Shown: piece by piece, positions 40,992-48,614 of the stretch | Position numbering within the stretch: the first letter of the stretch is position 1 | How the letters are laid out: every line of letters starts with the position of its first letter | Source: a virus | DNA length: 52,423 nt | IMG/VR virus record: IMGVR_UViG_3300021197_001426 | Coordinates: 1 to 52,423 of that record | Strand: one strand, 5' to 3' | The notes under the pieces: generated by a model | Seen by the model: only the letters and a program-made list of their open reading frames with translations | What the model was told of the DNA's origin: nothing | Database searches by the model: none | Made by a program: the position numbers and the translations under genes

Positions 40992-41608
40992 TATACACCC
41001 ATTTTCTTATTTAATGCATCATACAATCTTGTTTTAATATCACTTGAGTAATCTACGCTTGCATTTTGTTTTGCACGTTTTGTAGCAGTAGCATACATAA
41101 CTGCTTCTGCATCATCTCCGTAACGATTTTTAAAATCGCTTTTGTTTTTCTTCATACCTGTAACAATACGTTCTTTTTCTTTTTCTTCGCCTTTGGATAG
41201 TTCACGTTCTTGCAACATTGATTCTAATGCTTCAACTCTGCGTTCTAGTGCAGCAATGCGATCATCTTTGTCGCTTTCGCCTACCAATCTATCTTTCAGC
41301 GGATGTGGTTGTTCGCCTGTGTTACTTGGAGTTGAAGTAGCTGGCATTGGTTCATTGCCACGTACTTGATCTGCTGCACGTTGTTTGCCTTCTGAAACTA
41401 CACCAGCAAGTGCAGCAAAATCATTAACACTATAATCACGATCCATTTGTAATGAACCTTCTGGCACTACGGCACTTTCTTTAAGATAATCAATCCCATC
41501 ACTTTCAACTGCTGGAGCGGCAGCTTGTGCTTTCATTCTTGCTATATCTTCTCTAGGATCAACTGGATCCATTGCAAATAGTTTGTGTTGTAGTGCATTA
41601 AAGTCCAT
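40991..41608 (-). CDS. Conserved marine T4-like phage protein with coiled coil
   Basis: A 205-residue protein. MDFNALQHKLFAMDPVDPRE is a start I recall in T4-like cyanophages. A coiled coil (DDRIAALERRVEALESMLQE) lies in the middle. FKNRYGDDAEAVMYATATKR near the C terminus is a module found in several marine phage proteins. It overlaps both neighbours. A structural or scaffold-core role is plausible. Confidence 0.7.
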   Translation of the reverse strand: MDFNALQHKLFAMDPVDPREDIARMKAQAAAPAVESDGIDYLKESAVVPEGSLQMDRDYSVNDFAALAGVVSEGKQRAADQVRGNEPMPATSTPSNTGEQPHPLKDRLVGESDKDDRIAALERRVEALESMLQERELSKGEEKEKERIVTGMKKNKSDFKNRYGDDAEAVMYATATKRAKQNASVDYSSDIKTRLYDALNKKMGV

Positions 41609-41820
41609 TAACCGTCGCCTTTTACTTTATGACAACTATCGCCTTTGCCTCTACGATAGCCCTTCCAGCACACCTTACCGTGGCTGCCTTTTTTCTTGGT
41701 TGATTTCTTTTTCTTTTTCTTTTTACCTTCATCGAGATCATCTGACTCAAGTGTTTTCCAACTAGGATTTCCGCATTCGTTGCATAGATCTGCTGATTCA
41801 AATAGCTCACGTATTCTCAT
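41608..41820 (-). CDS. Small basic protein with capsid-targeting-like start
   Basis: A 70-residue protein. MRIRELFESADL fits a targeting peptide with cleavage after LFE. CNECGNPSW is a Cys pair, then a poly-Lys stretch (7 Lys) and GKVCWKGYRRGKGDSCHKV, a Cys/His/basic tail. The mature product would be very basic, as expected for a DNA-associated internal head protein. Stops within 2 bases of the next gene. Confidence 0.65.
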   Translation of the reverse strand: MRIRELFESADLCNECGNPSWKTLESDDLDEGKKKKKKKSTKKKGSHGKVCWKGYRRGKGDSCHKVKGDG

Positions 41821-41822
41821 GA

Positions 41823-42185
41823 TTATCTTCCTGTTATAGTTGAAAGTTTTTCAGATAGCCCACCTTTGTAAGATTTAACTTGAGAATCTGTTAATGTACG
41901 TTTTATTGTTTTTGGTTTGGCATCTTCTGCTACATTTACACTTTCAAACTTTGTGTCATAATCTAATGCATGATACACACTTGAAATATAATCTGCTGCT
42001 TTGGTAATCTTAGCTTGCTGCCATCCTTCTATACCTTCTGCTTCACTTACATTTTTTAGCATCTCGTGTAGTTTGATAGAATATTTTGCAAGTTTGTACA
42101 AATCGCTTCGTGCCATTTGTACTTCGTGGTCGCGCTCGGCTACATCAGCTAAGTCTGCAAGACCTTCATTTGTTTTTTTAGTCAT
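41823..42185 (-). CDS. Conserved helical phage protein
   Basis: A 120-residue helical protein; ARSDLYKLAKYSIKLHEMLK and ITKAADYISSVYHALDYD resemble a domain I recall in marine T4-like phages, likely a structural domain. A late-like CATAAATA motif lies 28 bases upstream of its start. No targeting peptide is seen. The C-terminal third is basic (KPKTIKRTLTDSQVKSYKGG). Confidence 0.65.
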   Translation of the reverse strand: MTKKTNEGLADLADVAERDHEVQMARSDLYKLAKYSIKLHEMLKNVSEAEGIEGWQQAKITKAADYISSVYHALDYDTKFESVNVAEDAKPKTIKRTLTDSQVKSYKGGLSEKLSTITGR

Positions 42186-42212
42186 TGATTGGCTCCATAC
42201 TAGTAGTTTAAG

Positions 42213-42220
42213 TATTTATG
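42213..42220 (-). promoter_or_regulatory. T4-type late promoter motif (CATAAATA)
   Basis: Minus strand CATAAATA, 7 of 8 to the T4 late consensus, 28 bases upstream of the ATG at 42185. The next genes downstream are virion-type, which supports a late promoter. Confidence 0.5.
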
Positions 42221-42506
42221 CCTTTTGTTTATTAGTCTTCTTTTTCTTTCCAGCCATTAACGTGTCGCTGTCTAATGCATTTTTTGCAGTGCCATCTGGA
42301 TTCTTAGGCTGACGAGATTGCATACCACCTATTGGTGCTGCTACTGCTGCTACACTTCCTGCACTAGTAGTTTCATTCATTTTGTTCTTTTCGTGACAGT
42401 CACAATGCTCGCAATCTGGCCCACATTTACATTCTGTAACAGGCTTACCGCAACATGCTTCTGGACACATTTCAACTTTTGCTTCTAATAGTTCACTTAT
42501 TTTCAT
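42216..42506 (-). CDS. Small Cys-rich protein with capsid-targeting-like start
   Basis: The ATG at 42504-42506 (MKISELLEAKVEM) is preceded by GGAG at eight bases; a start seven codons earlier is less likely. The product has 96 residues. After LLE (a prohead-protease-like site) comes a 25-residue segment with eight Cys (CPEACCGKP, CKCGPDCEHCDCH), metallothionein-like. Then an Ala/Val stretch and a Lys-rich end. It probably binds zinc or an Fe-S cluster and may be packaged in the head. Confidence 0.7.
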   Translation of the reverse strand: MKISELLEAKVEMCPEACCGKPVTECKCGPDCEHCDCHEKNKMNETTSAGSVAAVAAPIGGMQSRQPKNPDGTAKNALDSDTLMAGKKKKTNKQKA

Positions 42507-42606
42507 TGTATTTTCTCCAATATTCATTGCGTTCGTTAGTACTAGCTTTACGTGCTTCGTGTTCTTTATATTTAGTTATGTAGTGTGCTAGTTCTTCTTT
42601 TGTCAT
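42493..42606 (-). CDS. 37-residue ORF between two virion-type genes
   Basis: ATG 42604-42606 overlaps the TGA of the gene upstream (ATGA) and its own TGA overlaps the next start. It encodes MTKEELAHYITKYKEHEARK and a charged Asn/Tyr end. No motif. The tight fit supports a real gene. Confidence 0.55.
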   Translation of the reverse strand: MTKEELAHYITKYKEHEARKASTNERNEYWRKYNENK

Positions 42607-43376
42607 TGTGCTCTCGTTGCTTCCTTATCAGCAATCCACTTCATCATATTTGTAGCAGGGTTTGCAAGATACCATCCAATATCACGATATGTTTTAAACT
42701 TATCTACCAATAGATCTTGTTTGATAGCAGCAAAACTTTTCCTATTATCTATTGTTATTAATTCTTTGACTTTCTTACCGCCAAACTTACTCAAAAACGA
42801 TTCTAAGTTTAGCATATAATAGAACTCTGTATCTAATATAACTTCGCCTTTGTGTTGGCTATAACTAGGAATACCTTTTTGATAACCACTTAGTATTTTT
42901 TGTAATTCTTCACCTTCTGGCTCATCTCTGCGACTAATAGTGCCGCCGCTAGGTCCAGCACCTTGAGCGTATTGTGGATCATATCCTTTGAAGCCACCCA
43001 AGTCGTCGATGTCTGGGTTCCAATAAGCAGTAAAGTCGCCACCTGGAATTATTATATGATTTGTACCAAAATAGTTGCTGTTGCTTGCAGGTGCTACTGT
43101 AGTTGCTTGTGCTGGACTAGCGATGCCTAAGCCTTTAAGAACTGCTACTTGTATAGTATTATGATTTCCCATTACACCTTTTCTTGCAGGATTGGTTATT
43201 TTTTGTATTAGATTGTTTTTAGCACCACCATGATATGTGCTTCCGTGCATTGCTCTGTAAAGAATAGGCTGATTGCCCATTTTACTACAAAGTTCAGCAG
43301 CAACTTTCAACCGTTCTACAGCATGTTCGGTATTGTTAATAGGTACAACTTCTTCGGTGACTTCTCTAATCTTCAT
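42603..43376 (-). CDS. Putative ADP-ribosyltransferase-fold protein of the head cluster
   Basis: A 257-residue protein with the start MKIREVTEEVVPI, a weaker capsid-targeting-like sequence. ILYRAMHGSTYHG (Arg), a later HIIIPGGDFTAYWNPDIDDL and GEVILDTEFYYML (Glu region) resemble a family I recall in marine T4-like phages whose layout suggests an ADP-ribosyltransferase. The STS motif and the E-x-E pair are not clear. T4 Alt, a packaged ADP-ribosyltransferase with a targeting peptide, is the parallel. Not certain. Confidence 0.5.
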   Translation of the reverse strand: MKIREVTEEVVPINNTEHAVERLKVAAELCSKMGNQPILYRAMHGSTYHGGAKNNLIQKITNPARKGVMGNHNTIQVAVLKGLGIASPAQATTVAPASNSNYFGTNHIIIPGGDFTAYWNPDIDDLGGFKGYDPQYAQGAGPSGGTISRRDEPEGEELQKILSGYQKGIPSYSQHKGEVILDTEFYYMLNLESFLSKFGGKKVKELITIDNRKSFAAIKQDLLVDKFKTYRDIGWYLANPATNMMKWIADKEATRAQ

Positions 43377-44779
43377 TTCTTTTTCCTACCTGATTTCATA
43401 TTTGCACACCAGTGATACATCTTACCACGTTCGCCTGAATATTTTTTAGCACGTTTGCGTAAATCTGTTACACTACCATTACAACTAGCACCTGACTTTT
43501 TTACACGCCCCGGTCTGCTTTTGCCTTTTTTCTTACCATCAGCAAAGTTTTCTTCTAACTCTGGATTATCATCTAAGTCGTACCAGTGATCATCATCACG
43601 AGGTACTGGCTTAGGATTAGTTAGTTCAAAGAACTGGGTGCTGCGATCTGCCGTAGTACTTTGTACTAACTTCCATCCTAGTTGATTAGCAAGTTGTTTA
43701 GCAAATCTTTCGTATAGTTTGGCTCTACCGTCACTAGTATGTTCACTTTTGTTAGCAGCAAAGTCAAAACTTTCTACGTGTTCAATGCCTACAGTATTGA
43801 TCCACTTTTTCATCATTGCAACTACAGTAGCAAATACTCTAAACTCATCACCTGCTTCTGTTTTGCCCATGTTCTTTCCAACTGCAAAGTCAATACTAAA
43901 TTCATCATAGTTATTATCTATAAAGTCCATTCTTAGCATACCATTTGTTGTTTCTGCTATTGCTGCAAAGTTATGCGATGGATCTGGTCCTTGTAAACTA
44001 AACGGATAAGGATTATCAAATGCTTCTTGTATCTTTTTCTTACCATCGGCGAAGTTTTCTATAAACTTTAACTTATCATAATAACTTGGATCTTCAGCAA
44101 TATGATCTAATGCTATTTCTTTAGCAACTTCAAAATCACTAGTGTGTTCATATTCTGCTTCGATGCCCATTTCGAGTTGTTTTAGTATTTGTTTAGCAGG
44201 TACATCGTGCATTTTAACAAGCTCTGCTATAGTTGGTGTAGGCTTGTCTAAATCATCTAAACTATGACCACCTTCGATAATAGCTTGTTCCATTACGCTA
44301 CGACTACTTTCGGTTTGTAATACATCTCGTGCTGTGCGTATTGCTCTAGTGCCTTGTGGATGGTTAGGATTAATACCTACTACTTCCCCATTCATAAGTT
44401 CTGAAATATTTGCTGCCTTGCCTACACGGTCTAGTACTTGATGTAGTTTGTCTTTTGCATCGTAGCCGCCAGTTTCATAACCTTTTTTGCCACGCACTTC
44501 GATACGCTGCTTGCCTTTGGTATCCATAATGTGTAGCACATCTATGTCTTTGTCACGTTCTAAACGTAGTTTTATACCTTCAGTAAGTCCTAAGTTGAAT
44601 AATACATTTGTACTCTTGCCTTTAACAGCACTACTTAAGGTAGGAGGCCTACCGTCTTTGTCTACTTTGTTGCCAAACTTTGCTGCTTCAATACGTGTTT
44701 GATCCACACCAACATCGGGTGTAGTGTTTACACCTTGTATAATGCGTCCGACACCTTCGTCTAAATGTTCAATCCTCAA
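43373..44779 (-). CDS. Virion-type protein with targeting start, GNAT-like domain and Cys/Lys tail
   Basis: A 468-residue protein. MRIEHLDEGVGRI may be a targeting peptide with LDE cleavage. IQEAFDNPYPF contains a second prohead-protease-like site (I-Q-E/A). Before it and near residue 420 the sequence ENFADGKKK occurs twice. In between, FRVFATVVAMMKKWI and RAKLYERFAKQLANQLGWKL look like an acetyltransferase-like (GNAT) core. The C terminus GASCNGSVTDLRKRAKKYSG followed by KMYHWCANMKSGRKKK is a Cys-Lys tail shared in type with other proteins of this cluster. Probably packaged; activity uncertain. Confidence 0.6.
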   Translation of the reverse strand: MRIEHLDEGVGRIIQGVNTTPDVGVDQTRIEAAKFGNKVDKDGRPPTLSSAVKGKSTNVLFNLGLTEGIKLRLERDKDIDVLHIMDTKGKQRIEVRGKKGYETGGYDAKDKLHQVLDRVGKAANISELMNGEVVGINPNHPQGTRAIRTARDVLQTESSRSVMEQAIIEGGHSLDDLDKPTPTIAELVKMHDVPAKQILKQLEMGIEAEYEHTSDFEVAKEIALDHIAEDPSYYDKLKFIENFADGKKKIQEAFDNPYPFSLQGPDPSHNFAAIAETTNGMLRMDFIDNNYDEFSIDFAVGKNMGKTEAGDEFRVFATVVAMMKKWINTVGIEHVESFDFAANKSEHTSDGRAKLYERFAKQLANQLGWKLVQSTTADRSTQFFELTNPKPVPRDDDHWYDLDDNPELEENFADGKKKGKSRPGRVKKSGASCNGSVTDLRKRAKKYSGERGKMYHWCANMKSGRKKK

Positions 44780-44975
44780 CTGGCTTCTCTCCTGTTAGGT
44801 GTGGCTGACTAAACCATAGTTTAAACCATTCTTCAGTGCCAGGTTGTATTTTCTTTTTACGTTGAATCTTAGACTTTTCAGTGCCAGTGATACTCATGTT
44901 TTCTGGAACATACGGAGTGAACCCTGTAAACTTGTTGCGTATGCCTGCTAGGTGCTGTAAGTCTTTGATATCCAT
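44769..44975 (-). CDS. Small conserved phage protein
   Basis: The ATG at 44973-44975 (MDIKDLQHLAGIRNKFTGFT) lies directly after the previous TAA, with GGAGG formed by the last codons of that gene. The product has 68 residues with a basic middle (KSKIQRKKKIQ) and a Trp-rich end. A longer frame upstream is inside the neighbouring gene. Unknown function; the start resembles the targeting peptides of the cluster. Confidence 0.6.
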   Translation of the reverse strand: MDIKDLQHLAGIRNKFTGFTPYVPENMSITGTEKSKIQRKKKIQPGTEEWFKLWFSQPHLTGEKPVED

Positions 44976-44976
44976 A

Positions 44977-45369
44977 TTAGCCTCCGTTAGCGTGGATAGC
45001 TGCCATGTGCTTCTTGTACTTTTTAGTACCTTTTTTATGAGGTGAGTTTCCCTCTGCAAGATCTTCCATTTCATCTTGGATAATCTGCTGTGTAAGAGCT
45101 TTTATATCGCCTTCGCCCATAAGTTCGTCAGCTGGATTGAGAATATTAAACTTTTGACAATACTGTCCTAATCCGCCCTTGATCATATTTTCAATAGGCG
45201 AAGTATCTTTGTCGTTTTCTTTGTATGTTTCTACTGCTGGAAAAAAGTTTTTTCTATAAAACATAGGATCATTACGCATGAAGATTAGCAAGTCACTGGC
45301 TACATCATAATCAGGCTTTGGAACAATCTCGTCTGGTATATCCATATCGTGAAATTCATTTATTTTCAT
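44977..45369 (-). CDS. Virion-type protein with targeting-like start and basic tail
   Basis: A 130-residue protein. MKINEFHDMDIPDE looks like a capsid-targeting start. DLLIFMRNDPMFYRKNFFPA follows, and the C terminus NSPHKKGTKKYKKHMAAIHA is short, His- and Lys-rich. No enzyme motif. The stop adjoins the next gene. Confidence 0.65.
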   Translation of the reverse strand: MKINEFHDMDIPDEIVPKPDYDVASDLLIFMRNDPMFYRKNFFPAVETYKENDKDTSPIENMIKGGLGQYCQKFNILNPADELMGEGDIKALTQQIIQDEMEDLAEGNSPHKKGTKKYKKHMAAIHANGG

Positions 45370-45370
45370 A

Positions 45371-45508
45371 TTACTTCTCTTTAGGTGTTTCTACTTTAAC
45401 ATAAAAAGGTCTTGCAGGAGTATTATCTTCTGCACTTTCATCGACCGGATTAATTTTTGAAAGACGATCGCCTAACTCTCTTATTAACTGTGCTTCTGAT
45501 TTTACCAT
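45371..45508 (-). CDS. 45-residue ORF after the large virion-type gene
   Basis: ATG 45506-45508 overlaps the stop of the 908-residue gene as ATGGTAA. It encodes MVKSEAQLIRELGDRLSKIN and ends in VKVETPKEK one base before the next start. It resembles short ORFs I recall in marine T4-like phages. Unknown function. Confidence 0.65.
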   Translation of the reverse strand: MVKSEAQLIRELGDRLSKINPVDESAEDNTPARPFYVKVETPKEK

Positions 45509-48228
45509 TTTCTGCAACTCCAATATCTTGCTTTATGTCTAGGTCCAGGATTATCGCAGTTGTGTCTTGCACGGAAACTGCGTCTACGTTCTGGATTGTT
45601 CTTTTTGATTTTAGCACCTTTTTGTCCAAAGTTAACTTTGACTACATTACCTTTTGGATTCTTAACATACACTTTAAACTTTTTAACATCACCTGCCATT
45701 GGCTTGCCTAGTTTAACTTTACGACCTTGATACTCTGCTTCGTCTATGGTTTCGTCTTCATTGAACCACATTACCCCGTAGTTTTCAAAGAACTTGTCAT
45801 CGTCATCAAATGTAACTTCTTGCATTTTGCTTTCTGTAATAAATGTACGTGGACGAGGCTTGCCGTTTGTGTAGTGTGTGCTTTCATACAGCGAACGCCA
45901 TATAGCACGATCCTCAACCATAAATGCACCTTTGGGCATTGGTTCAACACTTTCGTTTGCTTTAGGAGTTCCGTCTGCGTTGTGTGTTTCGCCGTATCTT
46001 TGATCCCAATCATTTCTACCATAGTCGCCTTGTACGCCGCTGGCAGTTGGTCTTGGTTCTACGTTTGCTACGTTTGTTGTAACATCATCAAAGGTTGCCG
46101 GATCAAAATATACAGCGTCTGCATTTGTTCTGCTAGGTGCTTGTGGATTATCAGCGTCATATTCGTATCCTGGTAAAGAGCTTCCACGATATCTTGACTG
46201 ACCATTAAAGTTTCTTGTTCTACTAACATCAACCTCAAAATATCTTTCGCCACGTTTTACTATTACTTTACCTTGCTCCATGCCATAGCCTCTAGGCTGA
46301 TTGTCAAGTATTTCAAGTTCTGGAGCCTCTGTAGCCGGCCCTTCAATAGTACCATCTTCTATACCTTTGTTGAGCGCATCTGCATCTTCTTGAGTCATAG
46401 GTTTGCCACCCAATCCAGGATCAATACCAAGTGTTTCTAACTTAGCAGCAATATCGTCTGTTATTTCATCGCCTTCTTTGTAAGGACCTTCAACTGGCTC
46501 TAATGACACTGCTTGTTGTTCGTCATCGGCATCTGATGCTGCTTGTTGATCATCGTCTGTTCCGGTTTGTGCTTGGTCTGTTGCACCAAGTTCACCTTGT
46601 GGTGCAGGGTTTGCATCTAATGCAGCTATTGTATCAGCGGCAAGTTGATCTGTATCATTGAGTGCATCTACATCTGCTTGATTAAGTTCTTCGCCGGGCA
46701 CAGGATAGTTTTTTGGATCTATTGTTTTTAGTGTATCTGATTGTTCTTGTGTTGCAACATCGCCTACAGCAACTCCTGCTGGTGCTTGTTGTTGATTATC
46801 AACTGCTGGTTCTTCTGCTCCAGGAAAATCAGAACTGTCATCTGCTGCTTTTGCTGTAAGCCAATCATACATAGTCCCTTCGCCTTCTGGGTTTTCTATC
46901 TCAGCAAATCTATTATAAAGGAATTCGTATTGATCAACTAATCTCAGCATTGCAATATAATCTTTATCTGTTTTTGCTTGATTATATTGATCTCTTATAT
47001 CTTGAGGTAATGCACCTTGAATGCGTTCAGATCCTGTTCCTGAGTCTGCATCTAGTTCGTCTGGCCTGTCTTGACTTCTGCCGAATCCTGGCGGCTCGTT
47101 ACTTGCGTTTTGATCTTGCGGATCGTCTAATGTTGTTGTTGTAATTTCATCATCACGCTGCATCAACTTTTGAATAGTTCTTGGGCCTGCGTCTCCATCT
47201 ACATACAAATCATTTTGTTCTTGGAATGCTCTTACTGCTGCTCTTGTTTGAGGACCATATTTGCCGTCAACTTCGCCATCAAGCAATCCTCTACGTTTTA
47301 ACTCAGCTTGTAGTTCTTTAATAGCATCTACTTGCGATGGGTTGTTGGCAATGCCGCCTCTTCTACTAGTAGCAAATCCACTTAATGCTGCAAACTGAGA
47401 GTTAGGATCAGATTTTTCAATCTCTGGATTATCGCCTGTATCTATTGCTGCTGATTGTTGTATAGCTGTATTAGTTTTTGGTCCTACAATACCGTCTGCT
47501 GTTTCACCTGGCATCATACGCTGTTGAAAATCTTTAACGGCCGCCTCAGTTGCTGGACCAAACACACCATCTGCAGGTTGTACGCCTAAGTCTAGTTGTA
47601 GCTTTCTAACTGCTGGGCCTCTACTGCCTCTGCGTAAAGTACCATTGCCTGCTGCTGCATTGCCTGCTGCTGCATTACCTGCTGCTGGTGCTGCTGCTCT
47701 TGGTGCATTACTAAAGTTTGTTCCTGCTGGATACGGAACTCTTTGTCCATTAACTATTGTACCTTTGATAGTTGCAGGGTTCCATCTACCAAGAATGCCT
47801 TCGCCGCTTGGATTACCATTCCATCTTGTAATGCCTTCAGGACCATTAAAATAAAGATTTCCATCTGTGTGTAGCATAACATTGTTAAGTCCACCTGGTC
47901 CACCGTAGTGCGTTGGAGTAAATGTAGTTGGTGCTGCTTCATTAAGGCTTGCCTCACTAAGACTAAACTCAATATCAAAGTTATTATAACCTTTGTCAAA
48001 TAGTTTGTTGGCAAGTTTTTTTGCAAGGTATGCTTGTTGTTTTTCGTTTAGTTCACGTGCGATAGGAGTACTCAATACTTGTGTATTATTTTCACTTTCG
48101 TATATTTCATATTCCATTGTATTTTCTAGTAATCCAATGTTAGCTGTATTCAAGACAGTGTCTAAAACAAAATCTCTGCTTTCGTTTATTCCATCGTTGT
48201 CTATTATTATACTAATAAAATGTTTCAT
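45502..48228 (-). CDS. Large virion-type protein with two peptidoglycan-binding domains
   Basis: A 908-residue acidic protein. Residues about 90-99 (SLSEASLNEAAP) hold two L-x-E/A prohead-protease-like sites. An Ala/Gly/Asn linker (about 182-195) leads to two peptidoglycan-binding-type-1 domains: about 197-258 (RGSRGPAVRKLQLDLG ... DGVFGPATEAAVKDFQ) and 300-356 (IKELQAELKRRGLLDGEVDG ... FQEQNDLYVDGDAGPRT). A long acidic, Gln/Asp-rich region follows. The C terminus RRSFRARHNCDNPGPRHKAR and SCRKW is a Cys/basic tail. The start MKHFISIIIDNDGINE may also be processed. Likely packaged and ejected, acting at the cell wall; inference. Confidence 0.68.
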   Translation of the reverse strand: MKHFISIIIDNDGINESRDFVLDTVLNTANIGLLENTMEYEIYESENNTQVLSTPIARELNEKQQAYLAKKLANKLFDKGYNNFDIEFSLSEASLNEAAPTTFTPTHYGGPGGLNNVMLHTDGNLYFNGPEGITRWNGNPSGEGILGRWNPATIKGTIVNGQRVPYPAGTNFSNAPRAAAPAAGNAAAGNAAAGNGTLRRGSRGPAVRKLQLDLGVQPADGVFGPATEAAVKDFQQRMMPGETADGIVGPKTNTAIQQSAAIDTGDNPEIEKSDPNSQFAALSGFATSRRGGIANNPSQVDAIKELQAELKRRGLLDGEVDGKYGPQTRAAVRAFQEQNDLYVDGDAGPRTIQKLMQRDDEITTTTLDDPQDQNASNEPPGFGRSQDRPDELDADSGTGSERIQGALPQDIRDQYNQAKTDKDYIAMLRLVDQYEFLYNRFAEIENPEGEGTMYDWLTAKAADDSSDFPGAEEPAVDNQQQAPAGVAVGDVATQEQSDTLKTIDPKNYPVPGEELNQADVDALNDTDQLAADTIAALDANPAPQGELGATDQAQTGTDDDQQAASDADDEQQAVSLEPVEGPYKEGDEITDDIAAKLETLGIDPGLGGKPMTQEDADALNKGIEDGTIEGPATEAPELEILDNQPRGYGMEQGKVIVKRGERYFEVDVSRTRNFNGQSRYRGSSLPGYEYDADNPQAPSRTNADAVYFDPATFDDVTTNVANVEPRPTASGVQGDYGRNDWDQRYGETHNADGTPKANESVEPMPKGAFMVEDRAIWRSLYESTHYTNGKPRPRTFITESKMQEVTFDDDDKFFENYGVMWFNEDETIDEAEYQGRKVKLGKPMAGDVKKFKVYVKNPKGNVVKVNFGQKGAKIKKNNPERRRSFRARHNCDNPGPRHKARYWSCRKW
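47643..47687 (-). repeat. Three tandem 15-base repeats in the linker
   Basis: Three copies of a 15-base unit (the third with one change) encode an Ala/Gly/Asn linker before the first peptidoglycan-binding domain of the 908-residue protein. Slippage could change linker length between related phages. Confidence 0.8.
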
Positions 48229-48237
48229 GTGTCTACC

Positions 48238-48603
48238 TTAATGATTTAATAATATGTTTGATATTGTTCCATCAGTCCAGTTACTGATGTATGCACGTAC
48301 CCACACATAGTTTCCTGTGAAGTTGTATAAAAATCCGCCATCTGCGTTGTCACTACTGTCATTTGCACTAGTATGTGTTGTTTCGGTTAACGTAAACCAA
48401 TCACTACTAGTTGGTTCAACAGCTAATGTTGCTTGTATAACCAATGTACCAATAAAGCCATCGAGACTATATTGAACAGTATGGAACCCGTCACTACGTC
48501 CGTAGTAACCATCCCCTTTGAAGTCGTCGCCGGTAACAGTTTCAGTTGTACTGTCTCCTGGATGAACTTGATTTGATAAAATTATTTCACTTGAACTCGC
48601 CAT
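48238..48603 (-). CDS. Beta-rich phage protein, probable virion component
   Basis: A 121-residue protein, beta-rich, Ser/Thr/Asp-heavy (DDFKGDGYYGRSDGFHTVQY, LVIQATLAVEPTSSDWF), typical of small phage structural or decoration proteins. No signal or enzyme motif. A GATAAATA motif lies 5 bases upstream of the start, too close to act as its promoter. Confidence 0.6.
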   Translation of the reverse strand: MASSSEIILSNQVHPGDSTTETVTGDDFKGDGYYGRSDGFHTVQYSLDGFIGTLVIQATLAVEPTSSDWFTLTETTHTSANDSSDNADGGFLYNFTGNYVWVRAYISNWTDGTISNILLNH

Positions 48604-48614
48604 ATTGTATTTAT

